From: Homalodisca vitripennis
Lineage: Eukaryota; Arthropoda; Insecta; Hemiptera; Cicadellidae
Reading direction: 5' to 3'
DNA: 64,000 nt
Assembly (NCBI RefSeq): GCF_021130785.1
Contig: NW_025776253.1
Location: 1-64,000, forward strand
The notes under the pieces were generated by a model, which was not told the origin of the DNA, ran no database searches, and was given only the letters and a program-made list of their open reading frames with translations. Of this stretch, positions 1 through 10,126 are shown one piece after another (the stretch's first letter is position 1; every line of letters begins with the position of its first letter). Made by a program: the position numbers and the translations under genes.

Positions 1-304
1 GTCAAGTTCTCATGTGCGTTTGGTTGAAATTATTTATCTACTGTCAGTGATGAACTCACAAAGATAGGATAATAAATACTCACGTAATATACTTCGTACG
101 TAATTGATTAAAAACTTAAGTTTCAATGCAAAATCGGAAAACATGTACCGAGAATTGAAATACGGGACACTACTTTTTCATATTGCCCCAGACAATTTTC
201 CTATTATTTAGAGCAAAAAGTTTCTCCCAAACCGAGATTCAAACGTGAATCATTGGTTGTGACACGTGGCACGCTTACCTCTCTATCAGACCACATCACT
301 TTAC

Positions 305-337
305 AAGCAATATAATAATAATAATATCACTTTATTG
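305..337 (-). repeat. 3' microsatellite tail and polyadenylation-like signal of copy A1
   Basis: On the minus strand the element ends CAATAAAGTGAT followed by (ATT)n. Copy A2 ends the same way at 43769-43798 (CAATAAAGAGT then ATT repeats), so this junction marks the true 3' end of the family. Simple-repeat tails in place of poly(A) are characteristic of CR1-like elements. Confidence 0.8.
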
Positions 338-649
338 TGGTAACAATTATAAAATTACATACAAACGTCATAAATATTTAAATAATAAAAAGTTAGGCCT
401 ACACTTCATTCCCTCACGCACACAGTCACATGTTTCTCTCATTCACTCTCATCTTCATTCTCACCAGACAATCCTGCTACTGCCACACCAGAACCAGAGG
501 ATTGATCGTGTTAGTTTTGAATTTCGTCCCAGCGGCTCTCCATAAACTCGTCAACTGAGTAAAACACCCTCGACACCAAAAGGTGTCTTAGTCGAGTTTT
601 AAAATTTTTTGGTCATTCAATTGTTTGATCTCTTCAGGGAGCTTATTGA

Positions 650-1808
650 TTAGCTTGACGCCAACCTCAGACGGTAAACGTTCGAATGCTGCAGTTCTGT
701 GTTGTTGAACGCAGTTGTCCCTGCCTCTTGTCCCATGCTGGTGAACGTCCCTGCCTTGAAGTTACACTTAGAACGAACGGCATTAAAGGACAACCTCCAG
801 GATATAGAGATAGGGCAAAGATAGCAATCCAAGCTCCCTGAAGGTGTTTTTGCATGAATTTCTGAAGTTCAATTTTGAAATGATTCGGACAGCTTTCTTT
901 TGACTTCTAAATACACGTTCAAATTTGTATTTAGAATAGCTGCCCCACAGTCTCAAACCGTATGTCAGATGTAGATATACCAAGCCAAAGTAGGCCGTTC
1001 TTAGTATATCAAAAGAGCAGAATTTTGCAAGGTTTCGTAAGACATAAATGCCTGAGGAAACCTTTGAACATATGCCGTCAATGTGATCGTCCCAAGTCAG
1101 CCCTCGATCTAGGTGCATTCCGAGGAAATTGGTGGAATCAGTTTCTTCTATTAGAAAATCATCCGCCATCACGGTAGCGAAGTTGTCAGGTTCTTGCTTC
1201 CGAAGAAAAAATTTGACGACGCTTGATTTGGAACTGTTGGCCCTCAGATTTAGTGTTGAAAAATACTGAATACATGAATTCAGTTCTAAAAATGAGTTGA
1301 TTTCTAATTCATGTTTTGTTTTTGCTCTGATGCAGAGAGTTGTATCGTCAGCATACTGAACCATCTTCCCTGTAAGGATCGATGAGTTCAATCTGTTGCC
1401 GTACACAAGGAATACCTGTAGGACAGGTCCAAGGATAGATTCCTATGGGACACCGTAAGTCAATTGAACCTTTCCTGACAGGGTATTCGCAATCTGCACA
1501 CACTTGCTTCTATCCCTGAGGTAAGACGAGATCCATTCGTGCGGCAGACCTCGAACACCACATGTCGTCAACTGGTACAACAGTGTTTCGTGATGTACAC
1601 AGTCGAATGCTTTAGAGAGGTCTAGAGATATGCTTAGCACATGTTCTCTTCTCTCCAGGCCATCGACAACTATATTGATTAGGTCTGTGACCGCATCGAT
1701 TGTGGATTTGTTTTTTCTGAAACCGAATTGTTCGGAACAGAGGATTTTAAAACGATAAAAAAAAATTTCAAATCTGACAAGAAAAATCTTTTCAAGAACT
1801 TTGCTCAT
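650..1808 (-). pseudogene. Reverse transcriptase domain of A1 (broken)
   Basis: Minus-strand frames carry the RT blocks in order: QFGFRKNKSTIDAV and SLDLSKAFDCVHH (1808-1443), the YGVP that begins the GVPQGS block, then a break at about 1440-1410. The second frame (1406-783) holds the catalytic YADDTTLCIR and the later FLGMHLDRGLTW and LTYGLRLWGS motifs. A further frameshift near 783-830 moves the C-terminal part (KCNFKAGTFTSMGQ) to another frame down to 650. RT copies element RNA into DNA at the nicked target. At least two frameshifts, and a stop where the PQG block should continue, make this copy non-functional. Copy A2 at 35430-36938 is clearly the same family, with matching residues throughout. 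Confidence 0.9.
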
Positions 1809-1890
1809 GACTGGAATGATTTAAATTGGAAGATAGTTGCTTGCAAGGCAAGGACCGTCTTTTTTTAAGTGGGTGTGACTTTCGCAGATT

Positions 1891-2600
1891 TCAAAAGGGA
1901 GGAAAAAATAACTTGTGCGAAAGACAAGGTGATAAAATTTGTGAGTGGAGCCAAAATATGCTTAGAGCAACGTTTGAGCAGCCACACAGACATGCCGTTG
2001 ATGTCACATGATTTTTTTGGTTTCCCTGTAAAACGCGGGCCAAATCTTCCTCACTCACAGGAGTCAGTGCCATGGATGAGACCGGTCCCATCGATGACAC
2101 TTCGCTGCCTTTGAATGATGGGTCAAGTGATGCAACAGATGAAAAAAAATGAGTTGAATTCACTTGCCACTTTAGAGGGATCTGAAATAATTTCGTCCAG
2201 GATTTTGAGCTTTGGAATTTGGGAAGTTTTTGAGCAATTTGGCTGTGTTGTTACATTTTTAATAATGCCCAAGCAGTTTTAGAAAAGTTTTCGCAATATT
2301 TCAATTTTTTTTCAATTCACGTGTTTTTGCAGATTTTATTGTTTTCCCGATATTTGCTCTTGACATTTCGAAAACAAGTTTTAAATTTTTCATTTTCGGT
2401 GCTAATGTAAATCGAATGGTAAAATTTTAGCCGTTCTTGTAATTCTAAAATTTCCTTCGTCACCCAAGAATTTTGTTTTGCTAGTTTGCGTACTTTAAAA
2501 TTTTTGAAAGGAAAAGTTACATTTAAGTGATAAACAAAAAGATTATGAAACGCGGTGTAAGCGTCATCTATGCTTTCAAGATTGTCTAAAAACGATATTT
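1891..2600 (-). pseudogene. Linker between endonuclease and RT of A1 (broken)
   Basis: The frame at 2163-1891 reads FFSSVASLDPSFKG...SSMALTPVSEEDLARV, matching FFSTVAEPDNSFNLG...SSMALFPVSEAEVARI in copy A2. Upstream, about 2590-2330 translates on the minus strand to DNLESIDDAYTAFHN and SWVTKEILELQERLKFYH, which aligns with 35090-35385 of A2. The segment links endonuclease to RT and has no known catalytic role. Frames change several times. Confidence 0.75.
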
Positions 2601-3403
2601 TTAAAACGTATTCAAAAGGGCAATGTTTTTCCCATCTAGTGTTTCTTTGATTTTGGATGACGGGTGTTCAATTTCTGGCTGAAAGTTACTGATAGTGGTC
2701 TCCTGAGCGACGTGGTCAGAGATGGCCGCATTGAAAACAGTGACTGAGGCGTTTAAAATGTTTGTGATGACGTTGTCGATGGCTTTACTCGATGTGGCGG
2801 TCACTCGTGTTGGCGTGTTTACTGACCAGATCAATCCGAAAGAATTTAGGATGTCGCGTAGTCGCTGGGCCAGGGGGTCGGTGTGTGGTCTAAAACATCA
2901 ATGTTAAAGTCGCCAGTTATGATAAACTTGGACGACTTCAAACAGATGGAATTTAGAAGATTTTCAAAATTAAAAAAAATATCGCTGCATCCGTTTGGAG
3001 AACGATATAAGCCAATAATTGTAATTTTGTCATCAGAATTCAGGTCGATTTTTATTCCATCCACTTCAAAATCTAAGTCACAACTGTGTGTCAACTTGTG
3101 TGGAAGGAATTCAATATCAGATTTAACGAAAATAGCCACACCTCCCCCTTTAAAATGAGTTCGATCGTAAGATGCTGCCAATCTATAGTTGTCAATCCTA
3201 TACCCTGTTTCCTGTTTACAGTCTGACTGTTTCAGGTTTGAAACCATGTTCAGAAATAACAAAAACGTCAGGATGCAGTTCGCGTGCCACGAGCGACAGC
3301 TCGTCTGCTTTCTTGGTGGCAGTCTGTGCATTTTGATGCACAACCGAGAAAATTTTAGTTGAATTTTGTTGGTTTGATGTGTTTTGTGGAATTTTTGACG
3401 CAA
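2601..3403 (-). pseudogene. APE-type endonuclease domain of A1 (broken)
   Basis: The frame at 3403-2846 contains the endonuclease motifs GGGVAIFVKSD, GLYRSPNGCSD and the metal-site motif ITGDFNIDVLD. After a frameshift near 2840 the last part (2834-2601) carries a tail of the type SKAIDNVITNI followed by AISDHVAQ, the conserved S-D-H block. These are the usual landmarks of the apurinic-like endonuclease that nicks target DNA to prime reverse transcription. The N-terminal N/E motifs before residue 60 are eroded. Confidence 0.88.
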
Positions 3404-3429
3404 ATTTTGACGCTCTGGTTCTGATGTGT

Positions 3430-4236
3430 CTATCCTTCTTTTACATTGGTTAAAAACCGACAGTTCTTTTGTCCAGAATTATCACTGTAGTGAAGGTTGG
3501 CTGGGCGTTGGCTCTTCACCGCCTCGGCGAAGGTATCGTAGGCCATGGTCCGGACTGGTGGTTCAGGAGGAGCTGGCGACGTATGGGCGGCGGGCGATCT
3601 CGGATGGGCCGGCAGCGGCGGTCCGCAGGGGGCAGCGGGAGGTGCCGGGGCCGGGGTGACTGTGTGGTCTAACCTTTGCAAGGGTGTCGAACGGATCGGC
3701 GCAGTTACTGCAGTGACGCGACGACGGGGCCGAGGCATCATACCGGCGATCCTCTGAAGTATGAGGTCGGCCAGCTGTTGTTTGCCACTTGCACGCAGGT
3801 GGGGGCCGTGTGGGGTGAAGTGGCTTCGATCCATGTTGCTGATATCCAGCATTTCCGCGCCCTCGTAACGAAAACACAGCTCGGCAATATAATTATTAAC
3901 GAGAGCCGTGGTCTGGTGAACTGGGCTGTCAGAGGGCAGGTCGTGCCCCGTAGGTAGCGACAACACCAGGAGCGCGGAGGACGAACAACAGTCTTCCACA
4001 ATTTTCTCCAGTCTGCTGAAGATGATGTCCTGCTTCCCAGCAGCCACGTCATTTGTCCCGGCCAGTAGTACACAGCAGTGGTCTGGTGGATGGGCGGGGG
4101 CCGGGGCTACACTAAACAGACCCGCGCCAGGCTTGCAGAATCCGCCGATGTTGGTTCCTCTTGAACTTCTGCACATTAGAGAGGCGAGATGGCGTGAGTG
4201 ACTATCTCCTATCATAGTCACATTCTTAAACGACAA
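3430..4236 (-). pseudogene. SGNH/GDSL esterase domain of A1 ORF1
   Basis: An uninterrupted 268-codon frame. Near its start is the SGNH block I motif GDSHSRHL (likely nucleophile Ser12), then LAGTNDV (the G-x-N-D block) around residue 60, and HFTPHGPHLRASGK with the probable catalytic His around residue 140. The C-terminal third is rich in Pro and Ala. SGNH hydrolases cleave ester bonds; an esterase in ORF1 is established for CR1-like retrotransposons but its role in the life cycle is unclear. The first codon in this frame is TTG, not ATG, so the domain is better seen as the C-terminal half of a longer ORF1 extending upstream to about 5386. The catalytic residues look intact although upstream parts have stops. 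Confidence 0.85.
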
Positions 4237-4339
4237 TTTAATTGTTGGTGCTTTTTCAGTATTTGTTTTTCTGGCCCGGTCTGAGATTTTACTGAATTGT
4301 AAGTTTTTTATCGTGTTTTTTGGGCTTTCTTTTCTTTTT

Positions 4340-4920
4340 CTTACTTTTTTTTGGTGACTACTGTAAAGGCGAATCCCTCTTCAGCCGGTGCGGCTGTGGA
4401 CACCAACTCCTTTTGCAGATAGAGCTGATCAAATGATATTTTAAAGTTTGATTATTAATTTTTGATTTCAGTTCATTATTTTTCTGCTTAAGGTACTTAT
4501 TATTTTCTTGGTTTCTTCTTCATATATTTTACATTTACTACATGGTAACTCAACCCTTAATGACAAGATTTATTTTTTCAATTCTTCATTTTTTTACCTT
4601 TTCAGTTTTAATACATTTTCCAGGGGTTGAGAGGAGTGCTCAGCTGGTATAGCTTCATTCCCAGCAGAAACTGCCGCGGTCGCTGTACCTGGTGAACCGG
4701 CAACGCGTGTCAATGACTCGTGGATGCGCGCGGAGTCCTTGTCAGCCTCATTGTCCTCGAACCGTGCTACGAGCTGTTGATCGACTACTCCTGTAGTTAT
4801 ATAAGGACATATATTTCCAGCAAAACCATGTGGCAATTCAAACAGTTCATTATTGTACTGTAAAAGCCGTGTGTCTGAGGCTATTGCGTGATCAGTTACG
4901 TCTCTTGATTGTATTTTCAA
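4340..4920 (-). pseudogene. Linker and coiled-coil region of A1 ORF1 (broken)
   Basis: The minus strand from 4920 translates to a low-complexity linker rich in Ala, Thr and Ser, then LENVLKLKR, a stop, KNEELKK, another stop, and a charged stretch with EEETKKIISTL and a KxxCK pattern down to about 4340, leading toward the esterase. Heptad-like Leu/Ile spacing with many Lys and Glu suggests a coiled coil, common in ORF1 proteins for trimerisation. The call rests on composition and position rather than on a family match. Confidence 0.5.
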
Positions 4921-5188
4921 GAGAAGAATTTTCTAATTATAACTCGTCTATATTTATTGATCCATTATTTTTAATAGAAATATTTGGAGTAGAGTGAGTC
5001 AAAATGTCAGGTGTTTTTATAATGGAGTTTTGTGCGGTATCTTGAATGTCTGGTGGAGAGGCGGTAGTTCGACTGGGTGGCGTAGTGGAGGCGAGGCTCG
5101 TCTTAATCTCTACCACAGCAGCAGCAGTTGGTGTTGTGCAGCCAGCCTTGGGCGAGGCAAGGCTCCGCATAGTGACCGGATGATGGCC

Positions 5189-5386
5189 CTAGTGCTGAGG
5201 TTTACAACTGATCACTGCAGTCATGTCAGGGTTGGTTGTAACAGTGGCACCGCAAGTTTTTCCAAGGCACCTCCAAACTTTTTCTACAATAACTTTCTCT
5301 AAATTTTTGTGCATAAAAACAATATGTGGTTTACCACTCGAAGTCGCCTGTATTTCAATTTCAATCTTAAATAAAAATGATTGCAC
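5189..5386 (-). pseudogene. FLYWCH-like zinc finger at the start of A1 ORF1
   Basis: A 65-codon minus-strand frame reads GKPHIVFMHKN, then KVWRCLGKTCGATVTTN, and ends at KPQH followed by a stop and GHHP. The G-K-P-x-(I/L)-V start, the W-R-C core, the second C-x-A and a terminal H-x-H are the marks of the FLYWCH C2H2 fold, a DNA- or protein-binding finger of insect nuclear proteins. The stop lies between the two expected histidines, so the finger is broken by a point change. No ATG opens the frame (the first codon is GTG). A Pro/Ser/Thr-rich linker (5170-4937) continues in the same direction toward the coiled coil and esterase, so I read it as the N-terminus of the same ORF1. A captured host exon is the alternative. 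Confidence 0.6.
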
Positions 5387-5390
5387 AAGT

Positions 5391-5800
5391 ATTGATATAA
5401 GTTACTTATATATAATTATAAATATAGTAAAGACAAATAAATAATTTCGTAAAGACACGACAATACTAATAAACAAACACAATACAAATAAAAACAATAA
5501 TTTAAAAAACAGCGATTAAAAAAAACAACGATATAAAAAGAACGAGCGGATTGTGGTCAGGTACGTTACAATTTAAGATCGATAGCACCTGCGAGTGACG
5601 GACGCAGTCATTCATACAATCAGGGATGTTGCGGGTTGACGGACAGGTATCTGTGGCGCCAGGCAAGAACATCCAGTTGCCCGACTTTTGTTGCTCTCTG
5701 TCGGCGACTTTGTGGAAACCAAGCGGGGACTCCTGGTAATTCTTGTTGCAGATTGTTGGCAATAATAGTTCAAAGTGCGCATGCGAGAGAAAGTTATAAA
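5391..5800 (-). other. Possible 5' UTR or flank of A1
   Basis: GC content rises at 5580-5790 relative to the surroundings and then falls again. An open minus-strand frame (5762-5502) has no recognisable motif. The position upstream of ORF1 suggests the 5' UTR and internal promoter of the element, but no repeat boundary or target duplication is visible. Confidence 0.3.
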
Positions 5801-6353
5801 TGCAACAACCGGCCAGGTAGTTTTGATAAAGATGGAATTCTCAGAAATTGGTTATCAGTAAAGACAGTTCAGACTTCACAGATTGCATTCAAGCTTACCC
5901 GAGATTTTACGTCAAATAGTAATAACTGGATATCGCGCACATATGCCAGACTTAAAATATAATGAGAAACACTAGCATTTAACTATTATAATTGATAAAA
6001 TATTGGAAAGAGAACATTTATGTGTTTGTAATTAGGCTCCAGGTCTGCCAATCATAAATAAAATCTTAGAAATGCCAAATATTAATTTTAGAATAAACAA
6101 TCATGGTAAAAAAAGCCATAGAGACATAACTAAACTATTAACGCGTACTCAAATCGTAAATTTGCCAAACCAGACTTCAAATAGTTATGTTTCAGTCATG
6201 TGATGATAAATAAGTTACAGGTAAACGCAGGTTCTCGGTGGAGCGTTAGCGTACAAGGTCAGAATATATACACCGGCCGTTCCGCTACTAATCAGGTGGA
6301 CCGATGCTTCTAGGTGTCGAACGAGGCAACTCAACTATAACACTTCTATATAT

Positions 6354-6449
6354 TGTACACTGTGTGTACACCCCTACACCTCAGGAGCGGACTTTGTTTA
6401 ATGTACACTGAGTGTACACCCCTACACTTCAGGAGCGGACTTTGTTCAC
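6354..6449. repeat. 48-bp tandem duplication containing palindromes
   Basis: Two copies begin TGTACACTG at 6354 and 6402 and run through the shared block CCCCTACACYTCAGGAGCGG. Each starts with an inverted repeat; in the second it is TGTACACT-G-AGTGTACA, a perfect 8-bp palindrome with a one-base centre. Confidence 0.8.
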
Positions 6450-7139
6450 CTTTTTTTGTATTTATTTATTTTAGCGTTATTTGTGGTAAGATATAAAGAT
6501 AATTAAATTGTTTACTGTATGGGGCTATCACAAGGGTAAAATCTAGTTTTGGAATTCAGAGCCGCAACTACATCTAAAGCTGTGAATTAAACCAATCCAT
6601 TACCTATTTTTTACATTTTTGTACTCATTTTAACATATTTTTATACCATGTTTTTAAGAGAATTATATTACGTGGATGGTACATAACGAGTTTAAGACAC
6701 TCTGGAGAACAACACACCCAAACAGTTAATGAAAATATAAAATGTGGTAATTATTAAGCTCACTCGGTAGTCAGTGTTATAATAGCCTCTTGGAATTTTA
6801 TACTGATGTAATATACTTATCAAAAAACCAATTTGTTGGGAAGTATTAATATAATTTATATAATTGTTACACCAGTGTGTTTTACATGCATTCATTAAAT
6901 GTATTCATAAAATTAGCTTTGACAAACTTTTATGACAATACGATTAACTATCTATTTTTGAGTATTGCTTTTTTACTTCATAAAATTATTTCATTAAAAA
7001 TAATGTTTTATATCAATTGGTTTTCCGCGCACTTGTAAAACCCTTATGCAGTACATTGACTCTTCCTCCAAATCACAATCATATTAAAACATCTGTAACA
7101 GTTAGAATTTGTATGTGGTTAAAGCTCAGCGCCTAAATC

Positions 7140-7400
7140 TACTTTTCCAAGGGTTTGTGTGCATCTGGTATCTGACGATGTCTCAGACTTGACTCCTGAA
7201 ACCTGGAGTCATGTTCGTCTGAAGAGATCGAAAGAAAGTCGTCGACGCAGAAGCTTATAACAAACCTTTGCATTGTTTCGACATCAGAGACACCTAGAAT
7301 ACATGATACAATATATAGTGTAATCTTTGTGAAGTAGCAGTCTCATTGTCTCAATTGTGCACCAGACCAACTAGATACATTACACTATATATTATATCTG
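7140..7400 (-). repeat. Unknown dispersed repeat, copy 1
   Basis: Shares blocks such as CTGGAGTCATGTTCGTC, CTCATTGTCTC and ATATAGTGTAAT, in the same order, with 29990-30230. It is also similar, in opposite orientation, to 62740-62910. On the minus strand the shared part translates to ISSDEHDSRFQES in both copies 1 and 2. I do not recognise the family. Confidence 0.65.
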
Positions 7401-10060
7401 TTCATTAATTCAATTTCTTTGCTTTTTAACAGTACTAAACCTTCCCGTCCAAATATTGTGTATCTTTGGAAATCCGAAGTACAATACTTAGTAATAATAA
7501 GGTTATGTAACTACTATAAAGAGGTTTTCAGGATACTGACGGGTGAAAGATGAAGTATATTGTCCACATACACACTGACACAAATATTCGTTAGAGACGA
7601 ATGGAGCTGTAGTTCAAATTAATCTGCTACGAAGCAGTGCTCATCAAGAACAATATGATCAGTCACGAAGTTCGCTAAATGGCAGAAAACACAAATGCCC
7701 GCGTTAATTAAATGTAAACATTATATGGCAAAATACAAACTCCAGTACAGTAAACACCGAACTGAGTTCATGGTTTTTATTTAAATCACACGTACAATTA
7801 CCTCCGAATTGCCCAACCTTTCATTTATCGTGACAAGTCCCTTGGCTCATCTTCGTAACTATTAGATCGATATTTATTAACTGTAGTATTTATGTGCTTT
7901 TTAATTAAACTATATTAGGCACAGAAGGCTATAATAAATAAATTTAAAAAATATTGTAAAGAATAACGTTTAAAGTGAAATAATTAAATAGTATTTAAAT
8001 AGTTTAAATATATACTTATAAAAATAATAATCTTTAGTATTTCATGTTTGTGGGTCAAATTATAAATTTGTTTATAATAATAGTGTAATGTAATCTTATT
8101 GCGTGAATTTTGTGCTCCTATGATGGTTGCCTCTTAGATAAAGTATTTTTAAGATAAGGTGTCAAAGAATATATGTATATTGAAAAATCTACCTGATAGT
8201 AATAATAGCGTTAGGATTAAATAATTAATTGGTGAATTCTGGCTGTTCTTTGGCCAACATCAAAATTTAACTATTGCGTCTCTTGGTCTTACATGTGTCA
8301 ATTAAAGGAATATTTTGGTGATACAGTCAAGGCTGCTGGTTACCCTAAAGAAGAGGATAAGATATAATATAGTATATCTGTGGTGGAAATGTCTTGCAGA
8401 CACACGGAGCGCGCGCGGAGAACTGTTCATTTTAAAACTGACGTCTCGTATGTTCTGGCATCTCCAAGTGCCATCAATGTTTTTTACACGAGTAAATACA
8501 GAAGTACCTTAGATCATTTAATTATATTTCAATGGGCGCGAGCAGACGCTTTTTAACCGACTTTTCTGACCCATTGTTTGGATGTTTATTTTTATGGTCT
8601 CGGCAATAATTCAAACGCTACAGAGACTCCGGGAATAATTTATACAGGAAGATCTTTATGTAAAATGACCAAAATTAGATTTTTAACTACAGTCAGCCTC
8701 TTACACTGAGTATGTTAATATTTATTTATCCAGACAACAAAACAAACTCTACCTTACCGTGCCAGAAATGCTTCTTCGCGCGCTAAACACGAAGTACGAG
8801 CCTAGTGCCAGTTTTATTTAACATTTGAACCTCTTAACAATGGACATTGGAACAATATAAACACTAAATATTCTACTTGTTATTATAATTATTTTATTCC
8901 TCCCTCATATTACATTATACTCGTAAGTGCTCTCACTAACACTACTATGGACATGGTATTTCTCCACTCTGATCTAATCTAGTTCAAGTGTTCTAAAATT
9001 GTTGGATATATTCATTGAAGTATTAGGGATAGTGTAGAGAAATTTGTGTATTTTATTGGTACTCATAAAAAAGCTTTCCTCTCTGAATTCGGGCATCAGG
9101 CTCAACATTGCTCATTCAACTTTTTCAGTGTTACCAGTACGTAATTAGAACATGTTTAAAGTTTCAACTCAACTTTTATCCTACACGCATGACAGTTACA
9201 GTTAAACTTACAATACTAGGTTTAAAAATTGTCACGTTTATACCATAACTTCATAAAAAATGTATCCACGATACTTAAAATTAAGGTCTAGAAAATAAAT
9301 GGAATTTGATAATACATAATTTTTATACATGTGCTCCGAGAAGATCTGTCAAGTCGTTTCCAGCATCGGCAACGGTAATAGCAAACATTGCTAATACAGA
9401 TTCCTGCACTCCTGATACTTATCTCATCTGAAAAGGTATGGATTTCGGTAGCAAGGTCATGATACTATTTGACAAAGGCTCTCCTTACTGAACCTCTATC
9501 AGTCTTTGTACTCCTGATATCCTGATACAAAAATGTAACCGAAATATAGGAAACTTAAGCCTTTTATAGTAAACAAAGAGTATTTGTTAGTTAAATCTGG
9601 TAAGTTTTATTGCGATGGGGTGAGAACGCAAATTAATGACGAAGTTCTTTTCATGCTGACGGAGAAAATCTGTAGGTAATTAATCTCTGTTGTAAATCTT
9701 TATATTGTATATGTATATGTATATTTTATTTATATATTTTAAGTTTTATTTTTATGTGAAGACAAAATATCACATAAATAAAATTCATGCATTCTATATA
9801 ACTTATTATATAATTTAATGTGTTAGTTAGGGATAAGAACATTGTGCACCATTTACTAGGATTCTTGCTTCTAGGTGCTTGTATCCATTTTGGATTAAGT
9901 ATATCTTGCCAGCAGCATTAATAGTTTTGAAGTTCCTTTTCCTTAGTAATTCTGAAATAGACTATAATTAGAATAACATCAATAATAAAAATGATAAACA
10001 TTTTAATAAATAAACTAAATAGAATGATAAAATAAAACCGATGTAAAAAGTAATAACGGA

Positions 10061-10126
10061 GTCGGTGAATTGATCTTTGTTCCTGTAGAATAAGAGCCGA
10101 GCATTCTAGCATTGAGCTACACCGAC
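10061..10126 (-). pseudogene. tRNA-like relic
   Basis: On the minus strand a 66-nt segment begins GTCGGTGTAGCTCAATG and ends CACCGAC. The two ends pair over all seven bases as an acceptor stem would, and TAGCTCAATG resembles a D arm with its A box. The anticodon arm and T arm are degenerate (GATCAATTC stands where GTTCAATTC is expected), so this is a tRNA pseudogene or the head of a tRNA-derived SINE rather than a working tRNA. Confidence 0.4.

Larger units (their letters stand above)
305..5390 (-). mobile_element. Non-LTR retrotransposon copy A1, nearly full length, decayed
   Basis: Read on the minus strand the order is FLYWCH-like finger (5386-5189), coiled-coil-rich linker (about 4920-4340), SGNH esterase (4236-3430), APE-type endonuclease (3403-2601), linker (about 2600-1890), reverse transcriptase (1808-650) and a 3' UTR ending in (ATT)n next to an AATAAAG at 337-331. 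This two-ORF layout with a microsatellite tail and no LTRs is typical of CR1-like elements, and esterase domains in ORF1 are known for that group. Many stops and frameshifts make it inactive. The 5' end is uncertain; GC-richer sequence at 5580-5790 may be its 5' UTR or promoter. The same family recurs as copy A2 at 35.1-43.8 kb. Assignment to a clade would need a phylogeny. Confidence 0.88.

Noticed and set aside
222..299. tRNA-like segment on the minus strand (GTTTGAATC resembling a B box, TGGTCTGATAGAG resembling an A box)
   Set aside because: The acceptor ends do not pair and the A box has an extra base; too weak to call.
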